A stretch of DNA of 40,807 bases, taken from NCBI GenBank assembly GCA_023336205.1, contig JALQCR010000057.1, forward strand, positions 1-40,807. Direction: 5' to 3'. Numbering within the stretch: the stretch's first letter is position 1; each line of letters opens with the position of its first letter. Source of the stretch: Pseudanabaena sp. Salubria-1. GTDB lineage: Bacteria > Cyanobacteriota > Cyanobacteriia > Pseudanabaenales > Pseudanabaenaceae. Made by a program: the position numbers and the translations under genes. Of the stretch, positions 23,877 to 32,567 are shown piece after piece. The notes under the pieces are model-generated. The model saw only the letters and a program-made list of their open reading frames with translations, was not told the origin of the DNA and made no database searches.

Positions 23877-26117
23877 ATGGAAAAGATTACAATGAAGCTT
23901 CGAGGAATGCACTGTGCATCTTGTGCCAGCAGCATTGAAACCATGACCCGATCGCTAGACGGTGTGGCTAGCAGTAATGTCAACTTTGCGATCGAGCAGA
24001 TAGCGATTGATTACAACCCTCAAAAAACTAGTCCAGATGCAATTAAAAAGGCGATCGCAAATCTTGGTTATGAAGCATTTTTACCAGATCTATCAGCAGA
24101 TGTGCAGGATGTAGATCAGAAAGCAAGGTTAACCGAATCACAGAGCTTAACTAATAAAGTTAGATTAGGTGGCGCAATTGGTACGATTTTAGTCATCGGT
24201 TCACTGCCCATGATGACGGGATTAAATATTCCCTTTATCCCTGATTGGTTACATAATTCTTGGCTTCAGCTTTGTTTGGCTTTACCAGTACAAATTTGGT
24301 GTGGTAGTTCTTTCTATATCGGTGCGTGGAAAGCTTTTAAAAATCACACAGCGACGATGGATACATTGATTGCCTTAGGAACAATAGCGGCTTTCTCCTA
24401 TTCCATTACGGTCACCTTAAATCCTAACTTCTTTATTTCTCAGGGTTTACAGCCTGAAGTGTATTACGAAGTTTCAGTGGTGGTAATTACACTGATCCTG
24501 TTAGGTAAGTTGTTTGAAAATAGGGCTAAGGGAGAAACATCCGAGGCAATTCGTAAGTTAATGGGATTGCAACCAAAAACGGCGCGAGTTCTACGCGATG
24601 GGCAAGAATATGACATTTCCACTGAAGAAGTGCTGATTGGGGATGTCGTGCTTGTCCGACCTGGAGAAAAAATCCCTGTTGATGGCGAGGCGATCGCAGG
24701 TAACTCGACCGTAGACGAATCAATGGTGACAGGCGAAAGTATTCCCATCGAGAAGAAAATTGGCGATCGCGTGATTGGGGCAACAATGAATAGAACTGGG
24801 CGCTTACAGGTTAAAGCTAGTCATGTGGGCAAAGATACAGTGCTAGCGCAAATTGTCCAACTTGTGCAACAAGCCCAAGGCTCGAAAGCACCGATTCAAC
24901 GACTAGCCGATCAGGTTACAGGCTGGTTTGTACCTGTGGTTATTTCCATTGCGATCGCCACATTTTTGATCTGGTTCAACGTCATGGGTAACTTGACATT
25001 GGCGACTATTTCCGCCGTTGGAGTGCTGATTATTGCCTGTCCTTGTGCATTAGGATTAGCGGCTCCCACTTCGATTATGGTGGGTACTGGCAAAGGTGCA
25101 GAAAATGGCATCTTGATTAAAGATGCTGGTAGTTTGGAACTAGCACATAGGATTCAAACTATTGTCTTGGATAAAACAGGAACGGTTACGGAAGGTAAAC
25201 CCACTGTCACAGATTTCTTTACCATCAATTCCGATGATCGAGATTTATTACAATTAGTAGCAGCAATTGAACGCAATTCAGAACATCCTTTAGCGGAAGC
25301 TGTTGTGGAATATGCTAAAAAGCAAGGGCTGGATCTACCTAATGTGATTGAGTTCGAGGCGATCTCAGGTAGCGGAGTCCAAGGCAAAATTGATAATGCG
25401 CTTATACAAGTCGGGACAAGAAAATGGATGAATGAGCTAAACATTGACACGAGTTCGCTCCATCAATATCAAGATGCTTGGGAAAACGGTGGGAAAACGG
25501 TGGTACTAATCGCGGTTGATCGGATTGCACAAGGTTCAATTGGTATTGCTGATAAAGTTAAGGCTTCTTCCCATGCGGCGGTTAATGCTTTGCAACGGAT
25601 GAAAATCGAGGTTGTGATGCTAACAGGCGACAATCTCCCCACGGCTGAGGCGATCGCACGCGAAGTTGGGATCAAGCGAGTCTTTGCTCAAGTACGTCCC
25701 GACCAAAAGGTGGCAAAAATCAGGGAGTTACAAGCCGAAGGAAAAATCATAGCGATGGTGGGTGATGGCATCAATGATGCTCCTGCGTTAGCACAGGCAA
25801 ATGTTGGTATTGCGATCGGTACTGGAACTGATGTCGCGATCGCAGCTAGTGACATCACCCTTATATCAGGTGATTTGCAAGGAATTGTCACTGCAATTGA
25901 ACTCAGTCACGCCACGATTCGGAATATTCAACAAAATCTTTTCTTTGCTTTTATCTATAACGTTTTAGGCATTCCCGTTGCCGCAGGGATTCTCTTCCCA
26001 TTCTTCGGCTGGCTACTTAGTCCGATCATTGCAGGTGGAGCAATGGCATTTAGTTCCGTCTCTGTGGTCACTAATGCTTTGCGTCTACGCGGATTTCGCC
26101 CCAATTCTAATAATTAG
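23877..26117 (+). CDS. Copper-exporting or -transporting P1B-type ATPase
   Basis: The 746-residue protein has one N-terminal heavy-metal domain with GMHCASCASS (about residues 10-19), eight expected membrane spans, the actuator motif DESMVTGES, the metal-site motif ACPCALGLA in span 6, the phosphorylation site DKTGTVTEG, the SEHPLAEA motif, and the hinge MVGDGINDAPALAQ. CPC plus GMxCxxC indicates copper(I). Cyanobacteria have two such pumps (CtaA at the plasma membrane, PacS at the thylakoid for plastocyanin supply), and which one this is cannot be decided. It is followed after 11 bases by the split cupredoxin gene, a likely partner. AGAGAAAA precedes ATG 23877. Confidence 0.92.
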   Translation: MEKITMKLRGMHCASCASSIETMTRSLDGVASSNVNFAIEQIAIDYNPQKTSPDAIKKAIANLGYEAFLPDLSADVQDVDQKARLTESQSLTNKVRLGGAIGTILVIGSLPMMTGLNIPFIPDWLHNSWLQLCLALPVQIWCGSSFYIGAWKAFKNHTATMDTLIALGTIAAFSYSITVTLNPNFFISQGLQPEVYYEVSVVVITLILLGKLFENRAKGETSEAIRKLMGLQPKTARVLRDGQEYDISTEEVLIGDVVLVRPGEKIPVDGEAIAGNSTVDESMVTGESIPIEKKIGDRVIGATMNRTGRLQVKASHVGKDTVLAQIVQLVQQAQGSKAPIQRLADQVTGWFVPVVISIAIATFLIWFNVMGNLTLATISAVGVLIIACPCALGLAAPTSIMVGTGKGAENGILIKDAGSLELAHRIQTIVLDKTGTVTEGKPTVTDFFTINSDDRDLLQLVAAIERNSEHPLAEAVVEYAKKQGLDLPNVIEFEAISGSGVQGKIDNALIQVGTRKWMNELNIDTSSLHQYQDAWENGGKTVVLIAVDRIAQGSIGIADKVKASSHAAVNALQRMKIEVVMLTGDNLPTAEAIAREVGIKRVFAQVRPDQKVAKIRELQAEGKIIAMVGDGINDAPALAQANVGIAIGTGTDVAIAASDITLISGDLQGIVTAIELSHATIRNIQQNLFFAFIYNVLGIPVAAGILFPFFGWLLSPIIAGGAMAFSSVSVVTNALRLRGFRPNSNN

Positions 26118-26309
26118 AGAATACAACTATGCTAAAAACAAAATTTATCAATCTCATCGTTAGCTTCAGTCTTGTAGGTGCGATCGCCTCCAGTGTATCG
26201 GCGGCAGGAATGACTGAAATGACTGAGAAACATTCTACGAGATCGCCACAATTTCAAAGTATCGAACAACCTCTTGCACTTAAAATCGCTCTAACTGTAG
26301 GTGGGCTAG

Positions 26310-27564
26310 CTGAGATCTTGCACCATTCCTGAAAGAGTTAAGTAGGAATGGGTTTGAGAATAATTTCAAACCCATGACGAGCAGCAATATCGGCACTAAT
26401 TTGGAGATACCTAAGAAGTTTCAACCAAAGGACAGAAGGAAATAAAACGGAAAGTGTCAAATCACAGGTAGCTTTCCAGTCCAAGACAGGAGGACTCGAC
26501 CATTGATCAATCCAATGGGCCAAAAGATAAGCAAGCAGAGAGAGGATAAGCCAACGATAAACACCAAGTTTTGTAGATTGCCCAAAACAATGCAAACCAA
26601 AGCGATGTTTGATGGTTTTGAAGAATCCCTCAATCGCCCAACGCTTACGACCTAACATCACCAGATAAGCACCAGAATAAGGATGAGAAGAGACAACAAA
26701 GCGTAACTCCCGTTTACTATCAGCTCTTTTGAGCCAAAACCAAGAGATCGTCAAAGGCTGAGTTAGCCCTTCTAGCAAAATTTGTTGTCCACGTTTGCCA
26801 TGACGATAAAGTTGTTTGACTGTACTGCATCTTGAAGTTTACGATTGTTGCGTACACCGACAACGATGCGCCAAGTCTTGGCGCGGACAGTATTGAAAAA
26901 CTTCACCGTACTAAACTCAGTATCAGCAAGGACAATCACAGTCTTGCCTTGGGTTAGTTGCTTGGGTACTGTCCCCAATAACTTACAAGCTAAGTCAGAG
27001 GGACTGGGGTATCCTTTGCCGCGCCATCTCTAAAACTCCATGGTACGCGCCACTCTCCATAGACCAGATACAGTACAACCAGATGTAGTCCTCGCTTTCC
27101 GTTTAGTATTCTCACCCATGGGTCTGGTTCGTTTTGGGTGGGATTGCTCAAATGTAAAAACTTGCCGCTTTTTCTAGGGTAGTCAAGTCTATCAGTATCT
27201 TTAATGGCACTTGTTTCGATGGGCGATGCTTGGCGATTTGTCCCAAAATAGCCTGCCGTGTTGACCGAATTACTGCTCTCGTTGACCAGTTATAGTGATT
27301 GAGAAATCGGCTGAGTGCACTCGCTGATTTTATCTGTGTATGTTCTGGATAAGGATGCCTTTGTGCTTCGAGAAATAGTCCTAGTATTGCATTGAGACTT
27401 GCTGTTTGATACACACTTGGCATCAAACACAGAAGACTATACACTAGCCCTTGGGCGTGCTTAACGATGCTTTCCATGCTCGTTATTTAATTTACTACTA
27501 CGCCCTTTTTTTCACATTTCTGCTCTTTCTGCAACCCCTTTTCTTGAATGGTGCAAGATCTCAG
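26310..27564 (-). mobile_element. IS4/IS701-type element, copy 1 (decayed)
   Basis: Perfect 19-bp inverted ends CTGAGATCTTGCACCATTC are flanked by CTAG on both sides (26306-26309 and 27565-27568). The 4-bp duplication fitting YTAR points to the IS701 group. The element is 1255 bp, 3 bases shorter than the intact copies at 32568 and 34363. The three missing bases are three separate one-base deletions in the transposase gene. Confidence 0.9.
26338..27477 (-). pseudogene. IS4/IS701-type transposase with three frameshifts
   Basis: This is the same gene as the intact 380-residue versions downstream, broken into three frames. Differences seen by eye are near 26825 (GTACTGCATC where the intact copies read GTACGGCCATC), near 27027 (GCCATCTC against GCCATACTC) and near 27168 (T5 against T6). 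The catalytic residues survive in separate frames (DLTTLE, VLADTEFS, RWAIEGFFKTIK) but no full protein can be made. If the assembly is low quality, these could be sequencing errors. Confidence 0.85.
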
Positions 27565-27947
27565 CTAGCTCTAATTAGCGCTCAACTATGGTGGTTTCTC
27601 TTCAGTAAGCCCAAATCTCAACAAGCGGAGACGAGTGATGGTATACAGGAAGTTAGCATCACTGTAGATGGTGGTTATATTCCTGCAATAGTGACAGTGA
27701 AACGTGGACTACCTGTGCGCTTAAAGTTCATGCGTCGAGATCCTAGTAGCTGTCTAGAAAAGGTTCTATTCCCTGACTTCCACATCGCTCAAGATTTGGG
27801 TCTAAATGTAACCACACCTGTTGAGTTTACGCCTCAAACTGTAGGAAACTATCAATTCTCATGCGGAATGAATATGTTCCATGGAGCAATCAATGTGCAA
27901 CATAAACCCCAATCCACAACCGGCCAACCCCTTTTTCACTATTGGGA

Positions 27948-29381
27948 TTACTCTTCACTGGGCTTAGCAATTTCAAACTTAGTGCGTGGCAAAGCCGCCA
28001 CGATCGCATCTAGAACTTTACTCACAGGAATGATCTCCATTCCATAGTCCTGCATCACTTGCATACTAGGAATAATGGCGCGTTTAAATCCTAACTTTGC
28101 CGCTTCTTTTAGTCGTAAATCTAGCTGAGATACTGGACGCACCTGTCCACCAAGCCCCACTTCACCAATCATCACTGTGCGCGGATCGACTGTGCGATCG
28201 CGAAAACTTGCCGCCACTGCGATCGCTACTCCCAGATCCACCGCAGGTTCCGCCACATTCAATCCACCTGCCGCCGCGACATAAGCATCAAGTTTTGATA
28301 AAGGAATCCCAATTCGCTTTTCGAGAACCGCCAGAATTTGTAGAAATCGATTTGTCTCAATCCCAGTTGTCGTGCGGCGTGGCGAAGAATAACTGGTGGG
28401 ACTAACGAGGGCTTGTAACTCCACGACAATCGGGCGCGTTCCCTCACAGGCGACAATTGTGGCGGTTCCGGGAACAGATTCATCACGATTGCCGAGAAAT
28501 AATTCAGAAGGATTAGAAACCTCACGCAAACCGCGATCGATCATTTCAAATACGCCGATTTCCTGTGTTGCGCCAAAGCGATTTTTGACCGATCGCAATA
28601 GTCGATGGGTAGCAAAGCGATCGCCTTCAAAATAGAGAACCGTATCCACCATATGTTCTAAAACTTTGGGCCCCGCGATCGAGCCTTCCTTCGTCACATG
28701 ACCAACAATAAATAGCGAGATATTCTCCCGTTTAGCCACTCGCATCAGCGCCGCCGTACATTCCCGCACTTGCGAAACAGAACCAGGGGCAGCATTCAAA
28801 TTAGAGAAGTAGAGAGCTTGAATACTATCAATCACGGCAACTTTAGGACGCAATGATTGCAATTCTCTGAGAACTGTTTCTAAATCAGTTTCGGCTAACA
28901 AATAGAGATCATCAGAATTCTCTTCTAAGATGCCTAACCGTTGCGATCGCAGTTTTACCTGTTGCGCTGACTCCTCCGCGCAGACATAGAGCGTAGGATA
29001 GCGACTCATCAATTTTTGCGCCATGCCTAATAACAGCGTACTTTTGCCAATCCCTGGTTCACCGCCAATCAACACCAAGGAACCAGCGACAATGCCACCA
29101 CCTAAAACACGATCGAGTTCTTCGTAGCCAGAAGGCGATCGCGCTTGGTCGTTGTCGGTAATTTGCGAGAGGGTTAAGGATTCCCTAGGTTTAGCTTTGC
29201 CCGTAGATTTTGCAGTGCCGAGATGAGAGAATGTTGCGATCGCATTGGTATTTGTGGATATGACAGGTATTAATTCTTCTTGCAAGGTTCCCCAACTGGA
29301 GCAAGCAGGACATTTCCCATACATCTGCGGGAAGTCTTCTCCGCAGTTATTACATACATATCGACTTTTTGATTTTGCCAT
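27948..29381 (-). CDS. radA: DNA repair protein RadA (Sms)
   Basis: RadA is a RecA-like helicase that extends strand exchange during recombination. The 477-residue protein has the N-terminal zinc finger CNNCGEDFPQMYGKCPACSSWG (C4), Walker A GGEPGIGKSTLLL (about residues 100), the RadA-specific KNRFGATQEIG motif, and the C-terminal Lon-like domain (LGVAIAVAASFRDR...MIGEVGLGGQVRPVSQ). Length is normal. The gene converges on the cupredoxin gene and overlaps its extended frame by about 100 bases. The start at 29381 has an AT-rich region upstream. Confidence 0.96.
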   Translation of the reverse strand: MAKSKSRYVCNNCGEDFPQMYGKCPACSSWGTLQEELIPVISTNTNAIATFSHLGTAKSTGKAKPRESLTLSQITDNDQARSPSGYEELDRVLGGGIVAGSLVLIGGEPGIGKSTLLLGMAQKLMSRYPTLYVCAEESAQQVKLRSQRLGILEENSDDLYLLAETDLETVLRELQSLRPKVAVIDSIQALYFSNLNAAPGSVSQVRECTAALMRVAKRENISLFIVGHVTKEGSIAGPKVLEHMVDTVLYFEGDRFATHRLLRSVKNRFGATQEIGVFEMIDRGLREVSNPSELFLGNRDESVPGTATIVACEGTRPIVVELQALVSPTSYSSPRRTTTGIETNRFLQILAVLEKRIGIPLSKLDAYVAAAGGLNVAEPAVDLGVAIAVAASFRDRTVDPRTVMIGEVGLGGQVRPVSQLDLRLKEAAKLGFKRAIIPSMQVMQDYGMEIIPVSKVLDAIVAALPRTKFEIAKPSEE

Positions 29382-29729
29382 TATCTAAACATATATAGAA
29401 CTTAATGAGGAGATTTTTGACTATGATAAATTTGCAAAAATAATCTGACATTAAGAGAGTGTGATTATCGCGTGTTTCGTCTGCCCCCATGCAGTCAAAG
29501 CCTGAATTTTGTTATATCCTAAAGCATAATTTTTTTCATACTCATATGAAAACTGCTATAGCTATAGGCTGAAACTTTCAGTTTTTTAGAGGGCTTTAGC
29601 CTACGCTTATGAAATCAAGTTAAATGTGAACTGTAAAACCCAAGGCTAAATCCCGACACTTTGCATCTAAATATTTTGTCTATAATAACTTATGAGAGGC
29701 TCACCCAGTTTACCCCTTAATGTTCGACT
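29382..29729. other. Gene-free stretch between radA and the EAD-like gene
   Basis: No gene was seen. The stretch holds an 8-bp hairpin TTTTCATA/TATGAAAA (29533-29552) and a terminator-like structure: AGGCT...AGCCT around CTGAAACTTTCAG (29569-29581) followed by T6. It presumably contains the radA promoter and that of the plus-strand gene at 29730. Confidence 0.45.
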
Positions 29730-29910
29730 ATGATTTCAATCCAGAAACAACTATCTAACCTAGAAAAATTACTAGAGCTAGATTATGAGAAGCTTCAATT
29801 ACATCGGGAAGAATTATCAATATCTAGCAATCCCAACATAATAAACGAGATGAATCAGAGAATAAAGCATGAAATAATGCCGCGAATTCGGGAAAACGAG
29901 GCTGAATATT

Positions 29911-30849
29911 AGACCTCTTGCAGAACCAAAAACATGTTAGATTTATAAGCTTTTTATCAGAACTCAAATTAAGCGATGAAATACGAAGCCAGTCAAAATC
30001 TATCAGCGACAGAATTTAAACGGTTATTTGGAGTAAGAAGAGAAACATTTGCTCAAATGACGGAACTAATGCAACAAGCAGCCCAAAGCAAAGGACAAGG
30101 TGGTGTAGAACCAAAGCTAAGTCTAGAAGACCAAATATTGGTTACTTTGCAGTATTGGCGTGAATATCGCACCTATTTTCATATTGCTAGCGACTGGGAA
30201 GTGTCAGAATCGACGATTTGCCGCATCGTCAAAAAAGTAGAAAATGTCTTAATTAAATCGAAAAAGTTTCGGTTAGCAGGAAAAAAGTCATTATGGCAGG
30301 AGAAGGCTCCAGCCATAATTGCCATTGATGTAACTGAGACAAAGGTTGAGCGCCCTAAATATCACCAGAAACATTTTTATAGCGGTAAGAAAAAGCATCA
30401 TGCCCTCAAAGCCCAATTGGTGGTCGATCTGACTAATTTCAAGATAGTTTGTACCGCTTACGGTAAGGGCAAGCAGCATGATTTCTCATTATTCAAGGCA
30501 AGTGGAGTTCATTTTCACGCACAGACACAAGGTTTGGCAGACAAGGGTTATCAAGGCTTACAAAAGTTGCATCCTAACTCGCAAATTCCTATCAAAAAGC
30601 CTCAAAATGGCTCATTATCCAAGGAGGATAAGCGTTTTAATCGCCAACTTGCACGTCAACGTATTGCGATTGAGCATGTTAATCGTCGCTTGAAGATTTT
30701 TAAGATTCTCTCTTTACCTTATCGTAATCGTCGTCGTCGTTTTGGTTTGCGTTGTAATTTGATTGCCGCCATTTATAACTTTGAAGTCGCTCTTGTTGCT
30801 TCTAAAACTTTCTCTGCTCTGGATTAATTTTCAGTTCTGCAAGAGGTCT
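29911..30849 (+). mobile_element. IS5-family element (intact)
   Basis: Ends AGACCTCTTGCAGAAC (29911) and its complement GTTCTGCAAGAGGTCT (to 30849) are inverted repeats. ATT flanks both sides (29908-29910 and 30850-30852). The element is 939 bp with a single intact transposase. It looks recent and functional. Confidence 0.9.
29976..30827 (+). CDS. IS5-family transposase (HTH_Tnp_4 and DDE_Tnp_4 type)
   Basis: The 283-residue protein starts MKYEASQNLSATEFKRLFGV. The N-terminal third is a helix-turn-helix region (SDWEVSESTICRIVKKVENV). The catalytic part has IIAIDVTETKVERPK (first D), GLADKGYQGLQKLHP (second D) and RIAIEHVNRRLKIFK (E). This is the DDE_Tnp_4 architecture of the IS5 family. It has no frameshifts and the expected length. 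It is unrelated at the protein level to the IS5 fragment at 13891. Confidence 0.92.
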   Translation: MKYEASQNLSATEFKRLFGVRRETFAQMTELMQQAAQSKGQGGVEPKLSLEDQILVTLQYWREYRTYFHIASDWEVSESTICRIVKKVENVLIKSKKFRLAGKKSLWQEKAPAIIAIDVTETKVERPKYHQKHFYSGKKKHHALKAQLVVDLTNFKIVCTAYGKGKQHDFSLFKASGVHFHAQTQGLADKGYQGLQKLHPNSQIPIKKPQNGSLSKEDKRFNRQLARQRIAIEHVNRRLKIFKILSLPYRNRRRRFGLRCNLIAAIYNFEVALVASKTFSALD

Positions 30850-30947
30850 ATTGGTCTTTGCTAAGACAGTTTTTGAATGAAAACGAGATTCCCGAATCAG
30901 ATGCACAAGCTGCAATTGCAACTGTCATTCAAAATGCTGATGAAATT

Positions 30948-32036
30948 GCGCCAATTCAAGGATGAAATGCAACACCTAGAGATCTTTGCGTAAAGGGACT
31001 CATAAGGATATTCTGATATTAATCACAATAATTAGGATACCCTCATGAGCTTTGTCCATCTTACCACCACAGAAAGAAGTGAACTGTATAAACTAAGAGT
31101 AATTGAGCAATTATCTGTATCAGAGATAGGTCGTCGCTTGAAGCGAAACAAAAGTACGATTTCAAGAGAGTTATCGCGCAATACAGACGAGCGACAGATT
31201 GGCTATTTGCCAGATACTGCGGTTGCCCTGATGAAAGCAAGACGGAAACAAGCAAAGGTAAGATTTCAGAGCATCAGTGCTGAGACGATCGCCGAAGTCA
31301 AACAACGGTTAGAGCAACACCACAGCCCAGAGCAACTAGCAGGGAGAATGGAAAGGGAGGGGCTAGGTAAAATCAGCTATGAGACGATTTATCTGATGAT
31401 CTATGCAAACCATCAAGAGATGGGAATATATCAACAATATCTGAGGCAGAAGCAAAAGCAACGAAGGCGCAAAGGTCGCCATCAGAAGCGAGGTGGCATT
31501 CCCAATAGGGTAGGGATAGAGAATCGACCGAAGATTGCAGATTTAAAAACAGAGATTGGACATTGGGAAAGTGATACGGTAATCGGGTGCAACCACACAG
31601 GTATCGTAGTTACGCATGTTGATAAAGCATCGAAGTATTTACTTGCTGGACTAGCTAAGAACAAGACGATGGATGAGATAAACAGAGTGACATTCAATCT
31701 ATTTGAGCCTATAGAATCAACATCTCGAAAGACAATGACCTTTGATAATGGAAGAGAATTCTGTGGGCATGAGAAGCTATCTGAAAGATTGAAACTAGAG
31801 ACCTTCTTTGCGAATCCATATCATTCATGGGAACGTGGATTGAATGAACACACCAATGGATTAATTAGAGAGTTCTATCCCAAAAGTACAAACTTTAAAA
31901 TCGTGAAAGAAGAGGACTTTCAGAAGGCAGTGAATTTGATCAATCACAGACCCAGAAAATCACTTGACTATCGTACTCCTTACGAAGTATTCTTTGCTTC
32001 ATCAGAACCCGTTGCATTTCATCCTTGAATTGGCGC
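30948..32036 (+). mobile_element. IS30-family element
   Basis: Perfect 26-bp inverted repeats (30948-30973 and 32011-32036) begin GCGCCAATTCAAGGATG, the length typical of IS30 ends. The element is 1089 bp. Possible 2-bp duplication TT; otherwise none. The DNA to its left is the EAD-like gene and the DNA to its right is mid-fic, so it sits at a junction of two unrelated gene fragments. Confidence 0.88.
31045..32028 (+). CDS. IS30-family transposase
   Basis: The 327-residue protein begins MSFVHLTTTERSELYKLRVI. Its N-terminal helix-turn-helix is VSEIGRRLKRNKSTISREL (residues about 25-43), shared by IS30 enzymes. The catalytic rve-type domain has GHWESDTVIGCNHTG (first D), MTFDNGREFCGHEKL (second D) and HSWERGLNEHTNGLIREFYP (E). 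It ends close to the right inverted repeat. Intact and probably active. Confidence 0.93.
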   Translation: MSFVHLTTTERSELYKLRVIEQLSVSEIGRRLKRNKSTISRELSRNTDERQIGYLPDTAVALMKARRKQAKVRFQSISAETIAEVKQRLEQHHSPEQLAGRMEREGLGKISYETIYLMIYANHQEMGIYQQYLRQKQKQRRRKGRHQKRGGIPNRVGIENRPKIADLKTEIGHWESDTVIGCNHTGIVVTHVDKASKYLLAGLAKNKTMDEINRVTFNLFEPIESTSRKTMTFDNGREFCGHEKLSERLKLETFFANPYHSWERGLNEHTNGLIREFYPKSTNFKIVKEEDFQKAVNLINHRPRKSLDYRTPYEVFFASSEPVAFHP

Positions 32037-32567
32037 TTTAACATTGCGGGAAACTCAGTTAGTCATCAATGAGGGAATGACGATTAGTGGCAAGAGTATG
32101 CGTGAGCATTTGGAGGCAATTAATCATAAAGAGGCAATTTTATTTGTTGATGATCTTGTTTCCCAAAAGGTAGATTTATCAGAATATGTCCTTAAACAAA
32201 TTCATGGAATTGTCCTGTATGGAATCGATCGCGAAAATGCAGGAGTTTATCGCAAGTTACCTGTAGCGATCGCAGGAAGTAAGCATTTACCGCCACAACC
32301 CTATTTATTACAAGATTTAATGGATGGCTATTTCCAATTTTATAATCAATCAAAGGATCATCTGCATCCAGTAGTTTTAGCAGCCGAAATGCACGAAAGG
32401 TTAGTGACTATTCATCCTTTTATTGATGGCAATGGTAGAACTTCCCGCTTAATTATGAATTTAATTCTATTGCAATATGGTTTTCCATTAGCAATTATTG
32501 GTGGTGATTATGATAGTCGGATGGCTTATTATGATGCTTTAGAAAAGGTGCAGACTGAGAATAATAA

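Larger units (their letters stand above)
26129..28047 (+). pseudogene. Membrane-anchored cupredoxin-like protein, split by IS4/IS701-type element
   Basis: The 5' piece (26129-26309) encodes a signal peptide (MLKTKFINLIVSFSLVGAIA) and the start of a membrane span (LKIALTVGG). The 3' piece (from 27565) encodes LALISAQLWWFLF and a cupredoxin domain: ITVDGGYIPAIVTVKRGLPV, RRDPSSCLEKVLFPDF and NYQFSCGMNMFHG, where C, M and H residues suit copper binding. Removing the element and one CTAG copy rejoins them as LTVGGLALISAQLWWF, a complete membrane span. The gene lies 11 bases after the copper ATPase and was probably in its operon. The frame runs about 100 bases into the convergent radA gene. The native stop may have been lost, or the overlap may be real. 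Confidence 0.85.
29730..30960 (+). pseudogene. Effector-associated-domain-like protein, split by IS5
   Basis: Piece 1 (29730-29910) encodes MISIQKQLSNLEKLLELDYE...EIMPRIRENEAEY. Piece 2 (from 30853) encodes WSLLRQFLNENEIPESDAQA AIATVIQNADEI. Removing the IS5 element and one ATT joins them as ENEAEYWSLLRQFL. The helical pattern (coiled start, RENEAEYW.LL, SDAQAAIA) resembles the small effector-associated domains found at the N-terminus of cyanobacterial CHAT, NACHT and caspase-like proteins. This assignment is from memory. Whatever followed is lost at the IS30 element. If the IS30 duplication is TT, the frame would end just after NADEI. Confidence 0.6.

Noticed and set aside
27451..27564. Start of the cupredoxin 3' ORF inside the IS
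   Set aside because: The first residues come from the IS end. The true gene starts at 26129 and the IS-derived start is fortuitous.
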